NCBI GenBank assembly: GCA_002869925.2
Contig: NEWT02000033.1
Location: forward strand, 60,734 to 96,394
Direction of reading: 5' to 3'
Length of the DNA stretch: 35,661 nt
From: Nitrospira sp. CG24A
GTDB lineage: Bacteria > Nitrospirota > Nitrospiria > Nitrospirales > Nitrospiraceae
Of this stretch, positions 7,071 through 15,277 are shown piece by piece. Made by a program: the position numbers and the translations under genes. How positions within the stretch are numbered: the stretch's first letter is position 1; the number at the start of each line of letters is the position of its first letter. Under the pieces are notes generated by a model. That model did not search any database. It was given only the letters and a program-made list of their open reading frames with translations, and was not told where the DNA came from.

Positions 7071-7631
7071 AATCCTACATGTCCCCCCCCCGTTTCTTCG
7101 CCGCCCTTTCGGCAAACACCCTTGGGATCCCGGAACTGGGAGATCGCCCCCTTGCGGGCACTTCGCGATGTACACCTTCTCCCCATTCGTCGAATGTAAA
7201 GGGTGAGGCCCGATGACTGAGCACGTTGCGGAACAATTGGTTCGTCCATTGAGCATTACCAGAGGAACGCACACAGTCTGTCCACGCATGTGACAAAATT
7301 TGCCTCAGTGAGGACTATTCGCCTCTCCCGATCGGAAGCACATGAGGCTGTCACACACGTTGAGAATCATTTCAATCGGCAAAATCCGCGCGTCGGAAGA
7401 GCCGAAAAACCTTTGTCCACAATCTGTTAGATGCACCTCTGCCTCCATAAAAAATACGCTTGATTCCTCACATCATGAATCCTTTCTATGCTTAATTGAG
7501 ATACCCGCAGAGTCATCGCCAAAAGGATAAATCTGCTAGCTGAACATACTCTGGCCGTGTATACTCTCGCCTGTACATCTTTGAACACATAGAGATTTCA
7601 TGTTCCATCTGCATGTCTGCCAACAAGAGGG
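7071..7631. other. Long intergenic stretch without a recognisable gene
   Basis: There are no convincing coding frames on either strand. Overlapping minus-strand frames across 6957-7296 show no family features and run into the end of the PHM-like gene. A run of nine C lies at 7083-7091. The part from about 7340 on is visibly richer in A and T and should hold the kinase promoter, but no clear -35/-10 pair stands out. No riboswitch or RNA gene was recognised. Confidence 0.5.
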
Positions 7632-8936
7632 ATGGTGCTCGCGCACTCTCTGGTCGTTATGACAACACACCTTCCGCAGACCGACATCCTTCCTCATTTG
7701 GAACACGAACTCCTGAACATCGTGACGCAGTTTTCCGCCGAACTGGGAGCGATGACCGACCTGACGGCAATCGGGAATCGGATTATCCAAGAGCTCTGCC
7801 GAGCAGGCGCCACGACACATGGGGCGCTGTTTCTACTGGATCGCGAGCACGAATGTTATCGCCGAATCAGTATGATGGGCTCAGTCTCTCCTACACTGAT
7901 GCCGCTGACGCTCGCTATGGATCATCCTCTGCTCCACCACCTACTGACAACGAACAGGATCATCACACGGGACGACTTGACTGGCGATCTCCAAGAAGCC
8001 GATGCTGGAGGAGGCCCACATGCGGCGATGGAACACGTACAGGTGACACGCCTTGTGCCTCACTCCATTAAAGACCGCCTCATCGCCTTCTCGCTCCTCG
8101 GCACAACAACACCTGTCGCTGAAGAAAACGCACGGACTAAATCTGTACTCGCCGCACTCGCACAAATCGCCACAAACGCGCTTGACACGATCGTGCTATA
8201 CGAGGATCTTCACCGTTCACATATGCTCATGAAACGCACGGATCGGCTGAAATCCCTTGAAACAATCGCCGGCGGCTTTGCGCATGAAATTCGAAATCCT
8301 CTCACATCGATCAAAACGTTTATCCAATTAGCCCCACAACGAAAAGATGATCCTGAATTTATTCATGGATTCAGCAAAATGGTCCTCGACGATGTCTATC
8401 GGATCGAACGGCTGATTCAGGAGATTCTCGACTACGCGCGATACATGGAACCCAAGTTGACGGATGAGGACTTTAACGACATCGTCGCCTCGTGTTTGTA
8501 TTTTATCGATGTCAAGGCCAACCGTCAGGGGATCAAGATCGAAAAAGAGCTGGCGCCTGACCTGCCGCGTGTCATGCTGGACCGGCAGCAAATCAAGCAG
8601 GTCCTGCTCAATCTTCTCCTCAATGCCGTAGACTCGATGGCCAAATCAGGTGGGCGGTTACGCGTGCAGACTCGAAAGCTGGCAAAGCCGGGAGGCAATG
8701 TGTGGGCCCACATCGAGATCGAGGATACCGGTGAAGGAATTCACGAAACAAATCTCGATCATGTGTTCGATCCATTTTTCACGACGAAACACGCGAGTGG
8801 AGAGCACGAGGGGACGGGACTAGGCTTGACGATCGTCCATCAAATTATTCAAGAACATCACGGCGAAATTCGAGTGGAGAGTTCGGTCGGTGTCGGCACC
8901 ACGTTTTTCGTGAGCCTGCCCGCGCTACCCGCATAA
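7632..8936 (+). CDS. Cytosolic GAF-domain sensor histidine kinase
   Basis: The product has 434 residues and no membrane segment. Residues about 30-190 form a GAF-like sensor (ELGAMTDLTAIGNRIIQELC, GALFLLDREHECYRRIS). The dimerisation/phosphoacceptor domain has GGFAHEIRNPLTSIKTF with His218. The ATPase domain follows, with the N box (NLLLNAVDSM), G1 (IEDTGEGI), F box (VFDPFFTTK) and G2 (GTGLGLTIVHQI). It should autophosphorylate His218 and pass the phosphate to a response regulator; the adjacent regulator appears destroyed. The AGAGGG run touches ATG 7632 directly, so the start is uncertain; ATG 7659 is the alternative. Confidence 0.9.
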   Translation: MVLAHSLVVMTTHLPQTDILPHLEHELLNIVTQFSAELGAMTDLTAIGNRIIQELCRAGATTHGALFLLDREHECYRRISMMGSVSPTLMPLTLAMDHPLLHHLLTTNRIITRDDLTGDLQEADAGGGPHAAMEHVQVTRLVPHSIKDRLIAFSLLGTTTPVAEENARTKSVLAALAQIATNALDTIVLYEDLHRSHMLMKRTDRLKSLETIAGGFAHEIRNPLTSIKTFIQLAPQRKDDPEFIHGFSKMVLDDVYRIERLIQEILDYARYMEPKLTDEDFNDIVASCLYFIDVKANRQGIKIEKELAPDLPRVMLDRQQIKQVLLNLLLNAVDSMAKSGGRLRVQTRKLAKPGGNVWAHIEIEDTGEGIHETNLDHVFDPFFTTKHASGEHEGTGLGLTIVHQIIQEHHGEIRVESSVGVGTTFFVSLPALPA

Positions 8937-8951
8937 TTGTCAACACCCTAT

Positions 8952-8970
8952 AAAAAAAAAAAAAAAAAAA
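8952..8970. repeat. Homopolymer tract of 19 A
   Basis: An uninterrupted run of 19 adenines follows the kinase stop codon by 15 bases and runs straight into the response-regulator stub. Such tracts slip readily during replication and transcription. Its length is also vulnerable to sequencing error. Confidence 0.9.
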
Positions 8971-9036
8971 CGCGTGTTATTGATCGATGACGAGGCCCGG
9001 GTTCGGCGATCATACTGCTGGAAGACGTCTGCTGAG
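8971..9036 (+). pseudogene. Stub of a response-regulator receiver domain
   Basis: The frame beginning at 8971 reads RVLLIDDEARVRRS, the beta-1 strand and acidic pocket with which receiver domains start, and then loses all similarity before a stop near 9036. No start codon precedes it in frame apart from lysine codons in the A tract. The phosphorylation-site Asp and the rest of the domain are missing. Its place behind a histidine kinase is where a cognate regulator is expected, so I read it as the remnant of a deleted partner. Nothing recognisable lies between it and 9216. Confidence 0.55.
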
Positions 9037-9216
9037 ACATGAGGGCTCCCAATCTCGTCTCACCGAGCATAGGATAAGACGTCGAAAAAATCACGCATTG
9101 TTCAGTTTCTGCCGAGCCTGCACGCGTGGCGGCTCGCCTCACTGTAAACACTCGCCCAGCAAGATACGCACCTAAGAGTGGCAGAAAATGGACAGGAGGG
9201 GCGAACAGGACGATCG

Positions 9217-10230
9217 CTAGTTCTCTGGAGCTTCGACGATGTGATTCTCAAACCTGGTACAGCCCTCGGCGAGCAGCCGATTGGTCAACATTTCTCCAGG
9301 CCACTCGATGGGTAAATCGGCTGTGAAGATCCACACATCCGGAGAAGTCCAGACGGGGCCGTGGTCTTCGGGAAGTTCGGGATCGAATAGGTCTGTCCAG
9401 ACCGGCATGTAGACGCCGTTCCCACATTGCGTATGGAGATGCACGATTGTGCGGCCACGGACGAGCGGGTCCAGGTCTCGCCACACTGCCGCGGTTTCAT
9501 CCGCCAACCGATGGAGCCGCACGGCATTTTGCGCGTCGAACATGGCATAGGCGGCGTACACCGGTGCTTCGATCATATCGGGAGCCAATGCCAACTCTGG
9601 ACATTGTGCCGCAAGGCCTTCCAGAAGCGCCCGGCGATGCCGGTCTTCGAGTGAATCCGGCAATCCTGAATCCGGCACACCGATCAACTCAAAAAAGAGA
9701 AAGGCCGTGCTTTCAACAGGCGGATAGAGCCGAGCGGCAATTGACGTGGCCCGCTGGGAATCGACCACCATGCTCAAATGGTCATTCAAGCTCTGGAGAC
9801 TGAGCGGTTCCAGCGTCGAGTCCGTCAACAGGCGAGCCTCCACACGCACCACCGTCCCGGCAGAAAGCCGAAGATGCCGATGCAATAACTCGGCGGTCGA
9901 AACCGGATCGATTTTCAACTTGAGTGGGTGGGCCAGATTGGCTTGGAGAGGAAGTTCCAAGGCCGCCATAATGGCATACGACAATTTTTCATCGGCTGGT
10001 CCATCGATGAGGACGGAGCAGGAAGCCTCCGCGAGAAGATCGAAGAGCCATTCCGCCATATCCTCGTCTAACGCCGCCAACACGGTTAAGAGGTCGTACT
10101 CTCTCCCTTGCTCCAAGAAGGCTTGCAGCGTATCGATTGCCGCTTCGGTATCGCCATGGTCATGGCGCCGAGCATTGATCATATGGACAAGATCTCGTGT
10201 GAGGGGATCAGGGCGAGACCAACTCAACAT
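9217..10230 (-). CDS. Protein of unknown function, 337 residues
   Basis: I do not recognise a family. The N-terminal third is helical and acidic (AAIDTLQAFLEQGREYDLLTV, LAALDEDMAEWLFDLLAE). The middle contains LLHRHLRLSAGTVVRVEARLL. The C-terminal part is Trp- and Pro-rich (VWTDLFDPELPEDHGPVW, TSPDVWIFTADLPIEWPGE). There is no signal peptide or membrane segment and no obvious catalytic motif. The frame is long, begins at an ATG and matches the codon use of its neighbours, so it is likely a real gene. It runs on the same strand as the yjbQ-like gene, 124 bases upstream of it. Confidence 0.75.
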   Translation of the reverse strand: MLSWSRPDPLTRDLVHMINARRHDHGDTEAAIDTLQAFLEQGREYDLLTVLAALDEDMAEWLFDLLAEASCSVLIDGPADEKLSYAIMAALELPLQANLAHPLKLKIDPVSTAELLHRHLRLSAGTVVRVEARLLTDSTLEPLSLQSLNDHLSMVVDSQRATSIAARLYPPVESTAFLFFELIGVPDSGLPDSLEDRHRRALLEGLAAQCPELALAPDMIEAPVYAAYAMFDAQNAVRLHRLADETAAVWRDLDPLVRGRTIVHLHTQCGNGVYMPVWTDLFDPELPEDHGPVWTSPDVWIFTADLPIEWPGEMLTNRLLAEGCTRFENHIVEAPEN

Positions 10231-10354
10231 ATCGACACACTCCTATCACACCATCCAACGTCGTAATCCATGTTGCCAAACTTTTCCCGTGGTAGCAAGC
10301 GCTCAAATAATTTATTCCCGTCACGTTTTAGACACCGACTGAGTAGCATAGAGA

Positions 10355-10768
10355 TCACGACCCTATCACCTTCACCAAGACGCGTTTTCGCCGTCGTCCG
10401 TCGAACTCGCCATAGAAAATCTGTTCCCACGGGCCGAAGTCTAAGCGCCCGTCGGTTATTGCGACCACAACTTCTCGCCCCATCAGTTGACGCTTGATGT
10501 GGGCATCGCCGTTGTCTTCCCCCGTCTCGTTGTGCTGATAGACCGCTTCTTGAGGGACGAGCCCTTCCAAGAACCGGTCATAGTCCTTGAGTAGGCCTGG
10601 CTCATCGTCGTTAATATAGACACTTGCCGTAATATGCATGGCGTTGACCAGCACCAGCCCCTCTTGGACTCCGCTCTTCTTGATTGCCGCCTCAACCTGC
10701 CGGGTAATGTTGAGGTACGCGCGCCGCGTTTTTGTCTCGAACCAGAGTTCTTCGCGATAGGATTTCAT
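10355..10768 (-). CDS. yjbQ: YjbQ/UPF0047 family protein
   Basis: The product has 137 residues, a full-length match to the family. Conserved segments are visible: [58 protein letters not shown] and the closing [18 protein letters not shown]. Family members are annotated as secondary thiamine-phosphate synthases because the E. coli protein can partly replace ThiE. That is a weak side activity and the native role is unsettled. It is divergent from nrdJ and has no thiamine genes beside it. Confidence 0.92.
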   Translation of the reverse strand: MKSYREELWFETKTRRAYLNITRQVEAAIKKSGVQEGLVLVNAMHITASVYINDDEPGLLKDYDRFLEGLVPQEAVYQHNETGEDNGDAHIKRQLMGREVVVAITDGRLDFGPWEQIFYGEFDGRRRKRVLVKVIGS

Positions 10769-10914
10769 GGCCGTCGATCAGTGGGATTCCATTCTGCCGA
10801 ACTGTGCGCTCCAGATGCAAGCGCGCGACGTCTCTCCCCCACGCCCTGAATAGAAACTCGCTACTGCATCTGCATGAAATTCGGGAAGAAGAATGAATCA
10901 GGCAGCTTCCGGTA

Positions 10915-10920
10915 TATAAT
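10915..10920 (+). promoter_or_regulatory. Candidate -10 box implying a leaderless nrdJ message
   Basis: A perfect TATAAT ends six bases before ATG 10927, so the predicted transcription start falls on or next to the A of the start codon. There is no purine-rich ribosome-binding site ahead of that ATG. No good -35 box lies at the right distance (AATGAA at 10892-10897). Confidence 0.4.
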
Positions 10921-10926
10921 GACACG

Positions 10927-12699
10927 ATGTCGGGAAAGAAAACGACTGCGCGTCTAGGCCCACCACACTATCCACGGCTTCGACTGTCAGCCCAAGCTAA
11001 CACCGTCCTTCGAGCGCGCTACCTGGCCAGGAACAGGGATGGGACGATTGTCGAGACGCCGAGGCAACTATTCTGGCGCGTCGCAACTGATATCGCGCAG
11101 GCTGAACAACAGTATCCCCCTCCCGGTTGGTTGTCCCATGCGGCCCAACGCTGGTATGAGTGCATGGCCAGGCTCGACTTTCTTCCCAATTCTCCAACAT
11201 TGATGAACGCCGGGCGACGCCTCCAGCAACTCTCCGCCTGTTTTGTCCTCCCAGTCGAAGATTCCCTGGTCTCCATTTACGACACCTTAAAACATCAAGC
11301 GCTCATTCACCAATCGGGCGGCGGCACGGGGTTCTCGTTCAGCCATATACGCCCGCACGACGATCAGGTCGCGTCATCGAATGGTGTGGCCTCCGGGCCA
11401 ATTTCATTTATGCGCCTCTTCAACCTCTCAACAGACGTTATCAAACAAGGCGGAACCAGGCGCGGCGCGAACATGGGTATTCTCCGTATCGACCATCCGG
11501 ACATTCTCGACTTCATCGCACTCAAACAAACACCGACCGAAATGACGAACTTCAATCTCTCTGTCGGCGTCACCGACTCGTTCATGCAGGCCCTCGCACG
11601 CCGCCGCACCTATGCCTTGATCAATCCCCATACCAATAAACTAACGCGGCGGATCCCAGCACAGCTCGTATTCAATCAGCTCGTCGCCGCCGCGTGGGCC
11701 AGCGGTGAACCAGGTCTGGTCTTTCTCGATACCATCAATCGCGCGAATCCTACTCCTCGCCTTGGCGCAATCGAATCGACAAATCCCTGCGGTGAACAGC
11801 CGCTTCTGGCCTATGAATCCTGCACTCTCGGCTCCATCAATGTAGTGAACTTCATCGAACAATCGGTTGCAGGCCCCGCCATTGACTTCACTCGATTAGC
11901 CGACGCTATTTCACTCGCCGTACGCTTTCTCGACAACGTGATCGATCGTAACTGCTTCCCACTACCTCAAATCGAACAGATCACGAAACAGACGAGAAAG
12001 ATCGGTCTAGGGATCATGGGATTTGCCGACCTGCTCATTGCCCTCAATATCCCCTACAACTCAGAAGCCGCCCTCCTCACGGCCACGGCACTCATGGAAT
12101 TTTTTCAATCACACGCCCACTTGTCGTCAGTGAAGTTGGCTGACGAACGGGGAGCCTTTCCTGCCTATCGAGGCAGCCGACTCCAGCCGCTTCACCGACG
12201 ACAACGACACGCGACCGTCACCACGATTGCGCCGACCGGCAGCATCAGTCTGATCGCTGGCTGCTCCCCCGGCATCGAACCGTTATACGGCGTCCAGGAG
12301 GTCCGCCGCGTCATGGACGGCGTCGTGCTGACCTCGCTTCATCCCGCTTTTCTCCGGCGCGCACGTGAACTGGGCCTCAACCTCGAGTCACTGCGACCTG
12401 ACCTGGCTGCTTCCCCCTCTATTCAACATGTGACTCAGATCCCCGAAGAGGTACGCCGACTATTTGTCACCGCGCACGATGTGTCTCCCGCACACCATGT
12501 GCGTATGCAATCGGTGTTTCAGCGATATAGCGACAGCGGAGTCTCGAAAACCATCAATCTGCCTGCCACGGCAACCAAGGCCGACGTGGCTGAAGCGTTT
12601 CTTCTCGCCTATCGACTTGAATGCAAAGGCCTCACTGTCTTCAGATCGGGCAGCAGAGAGCATCAAGTCTTTTCCTGCAGCCCGACGCAGCCCTGTTAA
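10927..12699 (+). CDS. nrdJ: Adenosylcobalamin-dependent (class II) ribonucleotide reductase
   Basis: The product has 590 residues. It reduces ribonucleotides to deoxyribonucleotides with a radical made from adenosylcobalamin, so it works with or without oxygen but needs vitamin B12. Key elements: LDFLPNSPTLMNAG near the start; Cys105 in SACFVLP and Cys299 in YESCTLGSIN as the redox pair; NPCGEQP with Cys288 (radical) and Glu290; QSGGGTGFSFSHIRP; APTGSISLIAGCSPGIEP. The tail ends SCSPTQPC (Cys584, Cys590), probably the swinging reductant pair. It is at the short end of the class, lacking the longer Zn-binding tail of some members. The gene stands alone, divergent from yjbQ. Confidence 0.95.
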   Translation: MSGKKTTARLGPPHYPRLRLSAQANTVLRARYLARNRDGTIVETPRQLFWRVATDIAQAEQQYPPPGWLSHAAQRWYECMARLDFLPNSPTLMNAGRRLQQLSACFVLPVEDSLVSIYDTLKHQALIHQSGGGTGFSFSHIRPHDDQVASSNGVASGPISFMRLFNLSTDVIKQGGTRRGANMGILRIDHPDILDFIALKQTPTEMTNFNLSVGVTDSFMQALARRRTYALINPHTNKLTRRIPAQLVFNQLVAAAWASGEPGLVFLDTINRANPTPRLGAIESTNPCGEQPLLAYESCTLGSINVVNFIEQSVAGPAIDFTRLADAISLAVRFLDNVIDRNCFPLPQIEQITKQTRKIGLGIMGFADLLIALNIPYNSEAALLTATALMEFFQSHAHLSSVKLADERGAFPAYRGSRLQPLHRRQRHATVTTIAPTGSISLIAGCSPGIEPLYGVQEVRRVMDGVVLTSLHPAFLRRARELGLNLESLRPDLAASPSIQHVTQIPEEVRRLFVTAHDVSPAHHVRMQSVFQRYSDSGVSKTINLPATATKADVAEAFLLAYRLECKGLTVFRSGSREHQVFSCSPTQPC

Positions 12700-12811
12700 A
12701 ACCTCTTGTACTCGCAGGATTCCTCGACAAAATTGACAGCACTCGACGATGATGATAGCTATTTCTACAGACGAATCCCCGTGCATTGAAGTCTCAGTAG
12801 GGAGGTGCTCG

Positions 12812-13504
12812 ATGGGTGCGCTTGTCGGCAACATGACATCGGCGTGGAGTTCTTTTAACTGGACACTTCTCTTTGCCCGCCAACCGGAACCAGATCTGGA
12901 GTTCACGGAAGAAGAACTCGATCAAACGAGCACCATGAATGCGAGAAGCCCAATGAGCCCTCGGAAGAAATCCGGGGGAGGAAGCCCGATCCTCTGGGTC
13001 CTTGTCCTGGCGCTTGTCGGTGGCATCGCCTATCTCTCGATGGAACAAGACAAGGTGGCTGAATGGCTGAGCCCGTACCTGGGGGAGAGCACTCCACCAC
13101 CAGTGGCCTTGAAACCGAAGCCGGTAGCCCCGGCACCGGTGCTTGCACCACCACAAGCCGCTGTCACTCCGAGCACCGACGCCCCAGTCACCCCTGTGTC
13201 TCCCGCGGTTGTCCCCCCACCTCAAATAGCAGCGCAACCCGTTGCCCCGGTTGCAACGCCTTCCGACCCGATGTTTAGCGAAGGACAAAAAGTAACCATC
13301 ACCGGAGATAACACGACTCCAGACGGAAACATTACGTTGTTTACAGAATCATCGAGCAATAAGCCTGGGCCAATCGTTCGTCCAGGAGTCTTGCTGACCG
13401 TCATGGACGGAGATTTACAGCCCGTGGGCTGGGTCTATTTGGTACGCACCGACGAAGGCGTTACAGGCTGGGTATCGGAGAAACGCCTTCGCTTAAAGTT
13501 CTAA
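12812..13504 (+). CDS. Single-pass membrane protein with Pro-rich linker and SH3-like domain
   Basis: The product has 230 residues. A cytosolic N-terminal segment of about 55 residues with acidic and basic patches precedes one membrane helix (about 59-75, ILWVLVLALVGGIAYL). Then come a Pro/Ala/Val-rich linker (about 94-150, with repeated APxPV units) and a C-terminal beta domain (about 153-230, EGQKVTITGDNTTP ... GWVSEKRLRLKF). The GWV-S/E-x-x-L ending is typical of bacterial SH3b domains, which bind cell-wall peptides. Likely topology is N-in with the SH3 domain in the periplasm. GGGAGG seven bases before ATG 12812 fixes the start, although the frame is open from 12749. Confidence 0.75.
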   Translation: MGALVGNMTSAWSSFNWTLLFARQPEPDLEFTEEELDQTSTMNARSPMSPRKKSGGGSPILWVLVLALVGGIAYLSMEQDKVAEWLSPYLGESTPPPVALKPKPVAPAPVLAPPQAAVTPSTDAPVTPVSPAVVPPPQIAAQPVAPVATPSDPMFSEGQKVTITGDNTTPDGNITLFTESSSNKPGPIVRPGVLLTVMDGDLQPVGWVYLVRTDEGVTGWVSEKRLRLKF

Positions 13505-13548
13505 CCACCGACCTTCTCTCACACGGGCCACCGACAGACCACACATAT

Positions 13549-13583
13549 TCTCGCCTGTTCAGGCGAGATCCCTGTGCTATAAT
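13549..13583 (+). promoter_or_regulatory. Extended -10 promoter with an overlapping 20-base palindrome
   Basis: TGCTATAAT (13575-13583) is an extended -10 element 50 bases ahead of ATG 13634. The 17-base-spaced -35 position (13555-13560, CTGTTC) is poor. It lies inside a perfect inverted repeat, TCTCGCCTG/TT/CAGGCGAGA (13549-13568), which could be an operator or the 3' hairpin of the preceding gene. Confidence 0.5.
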
Positions 13584-13633
13584 CCCCCCCAGTTTGTATC
13601 CCGTAACTACACCCGCACGATCGAAACGGTTCC

Positions 13634-14329
13634 ATGACGACACTCGCAGCGATGATCTTTGACTTTGACGGCGTGATTGCGGACACCGAGCCTCTTCATT
13701 TTTCCAGCTTCCGCCACACGCTCGCTGAAATCGGTATCGAGCTGACTGAATCCGACTACTATGCCCATTACTTGGGATACGATGATCGGGGCTGCTTTAT
13801 CGCGGCACTCACCGCGCACCAGCATCGCACAGATCCAACGACGCTCACGCAACTGATGCAACGAAAAGCCCATACTTATCTCGATTCAGTACGAGACCAT
13901 CAAGTCATTTTTCCAGGGGTCAGTGAGTTCGTGCGTGAATCCGCCGCCGCTTACCCCTTGGCAATCGCCTCCGGCGCCCTCCGCCATGAAATCGAGGTGA
14001 TCCTCGAACACGCGGGGCTCCGAAAAGAATTCCTTCACATCACCAGCGCGGAAGACGTGACCAGAGGAAAGCCTGATCCACAACCTTTTCTCCAGGCCCT
14101 CAACGGACTCAATCAACAACGCCGTGAACAGGCCATCACCGCCGGATCCTGCTTGGTCATCGAGGATTCGATCCCGGGAATCCGCGGCGCGAAAACTGCC
14201 GGAATGAAAGTCCTTGCCGTAGCCAATACACACGGGGCCCAAGATCTGCATGAGGCCGATGCGGTTGTCCAACACCTTTCGCGCATGTGCCTAAATGACC
14301 TTCGCGAACAGTTGTGGCCGGCCACGTAA
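13634..14329 (+). CDS. HAD-superfamily phosphatase / beta-phosphoglucomutase-like hydrolase
   Basis: The product has 231 residues. Motif I is FDFDGVIADTEPLH, with the nucleophile Asp10 and Asp12. Motif II is the SGAL region (LAIASGALRHEIE). Motif III and IV are at GKPDPQPFLQAL and CLVIEDSIPGIRGAKTAGM. A helical cap lies between motifs I and II, so this is a subclass IA enzyme. The DTEPLH and ED-S-x-x-G-I segments fit the phosphoglycolate phosphatase/beta-phosphoglucomutase branch; the substrate cannot be told from sequence. It is first in a tight operon, with the BtuF-like gene starting 12 bases after its stop. Confidence 0.9.
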   Translation: MTTLAAMIFDFDGVIADTEPLHFSSFRHTLAEIGIELTESDYYAHYLGYDDRGCFIAALTAHQHRTDPTTLTQLMQRKAHTYLDSVRDHQVIFPGVSEFVRESAAAYPLAIASGALRHEIEVILEHAGLRKEFLHITSAEDVTRGKPDPQPFLQALNGLNQQRREQAITAGSCLVIEDSIPGIRGAKTAGMKVLAVANTHGAQDLHEADAVVQHLSRMCLNDLREQLWPAT

Positions 14330-14341
14330 GAACGCATTGCT

Positions 14342-15277
14342 ATGAGAATCTGTTCTCTGCTTCCCAGTGCGACCGAAGTGATTGCCTCGCTCGGCCTTGG
14401 CGATGAATTAGTCGGGATCAGTCATGAGTGCGACTACCCGCCATCAATCAGACACCTACCCATCATGGTTGAACCGATGATTCCTTCCCATGGACTGGCC
14501 AGCGCCGCCATCGACACACACGTTCGTCAACTTGTGGCCTCAGGACAGCGACTCTATCGGCTGAAGGACCAGCTCTTGCGACAGGCTCAGCCTGAACTCA
14601 TCCTGTCTCAAGACCTCTGTCATGTCTGTGCCGTTACGCCGGACCAACTTCAGGACGCTATTGGTTCGATGCCTCGACAGCCAACCATCCTTACGTTGAA
14701 CCCCAGTTCGGTCCTTGATGTGATCAATGATGTCGTACGGATCGGTGACGCCGCCGGTCGGTCAGCGGACGGCCACCGTCTCGCTGCGCACTTACGTGAT
14801 CGACTCGATGCGGTGCACCGTCGACTTCAGACCATCTCACATCGCCCTCGTGTGGTCTGTATCGAATGGCTTTCTCCTCTCTACGTTGCAGGCCATTGGG
14901 TTCCTGAGATGGTTCAAAGAGCCGGGGGCCAGGATGTCCTCGCGCAGCCCGGGAGCCCTTCACGAGTGGTCACATGGGATGAGATCTTGGCCGCAGCGCC
15001 GGACGTTCTTCTGATCATGCCCTGCGGTTTTTCCGTTGAAAAAACCCACGAGGAGCTACTCCAATTGATGCAATATCCGGATCAATGGCGCCTTTCCCCT
15101 GCATTGGCAGAACACACATACCTGGTCAATGCCTCTTCCTATTTCAGCCGGCCAGGCCCTCGATTGATCGACGGCATCGAACTGCTGGCAACGATCCTGC
15201 ATCCATCAGACCACGACCACATCCATGAATCCATCGCCCGCCGGCTGGGACCACGACCGATTCACCAACGCCCATGA
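14342..15277 (+). CDS. BtuF-like cobalamin/metal-chelate binding protein without signal peptide
   Basis: The product has 311 residues of the helical-backbone (class III) periplasmic binding-protein fold. It opens MRICSLLPSATEVIASLGLGDELVGISHECDYP and contains LILSQDLCHVCAV, VCIEWLSPLYVAGHWVPEM and PDVLLIMPCGFSVEKT. This subfamily is commonly labelled cobalamin-binding, but several members lack a signal peptide, as here, so a periplasmic transport role is doubtful. No BtuC/BtuD permease or ATPase genes are adjacent. It overlaps the hpnD start by four bases (ATGA). The B12-dependent NrdJ encoded 1.6 kb upstream is consistent with a cobalamin theme, as inference only. Confidence 0.82.
   Translation: MRICSLLPSATEVIASLGLGDELVGISHECDYPPSIRHLPIMVEPMIPSHGLASAAIDTHVRQLVASGQRLYRLKDQLLRQAQPELILSQDLCHVCAVTPDQLQDAIGSMPRQPTILTLNPSSVLDVINDVVRIGDAAGRSADGHRLAAHLRDRLDAVHRRLQTISHRPRVVCIEWLSPLYVAGHWVPEMVQRAGGQDVLAQPGSPSRVVTWDEILAAAPDVLLIMPCGFSVEKTHEELLQLMQYPDQWRLSPALAEHTYLVNASSYFSRPGPRLIDGIELLATILHPSDHDHIHESIARRLGPRPIHQRP

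Noticed and set aside
6957-7296. Several minus-strand frames of 70-110 residues after the PHM-like gene
   Set aside because: They overlap the end of that gene and the strong hairpin, differ between frames, and show no signal, domain or ribosome-binding site.
10911-10926. Possible NrdR box ahead of nrdJ
   Set aside because: Only the TATATA core resembles the NrdR consensus; the flanking symmetric bases do not fit and no second box is present. The -10 reading is simpler.
10769-10926. Cobalamin riboswitch upstream of nrdJ or the BtuF-like gene
   Set aside because: No B12-box-like sequence or typical multi-stem layout was seen, and the gap before nrdJ is only 158 bases.
12749-12811. Longer start for the SH3-like membrane protein
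   Set aside because: The GGGAGG ribosome-binding site lies inside this extension and points to ATG 12812.
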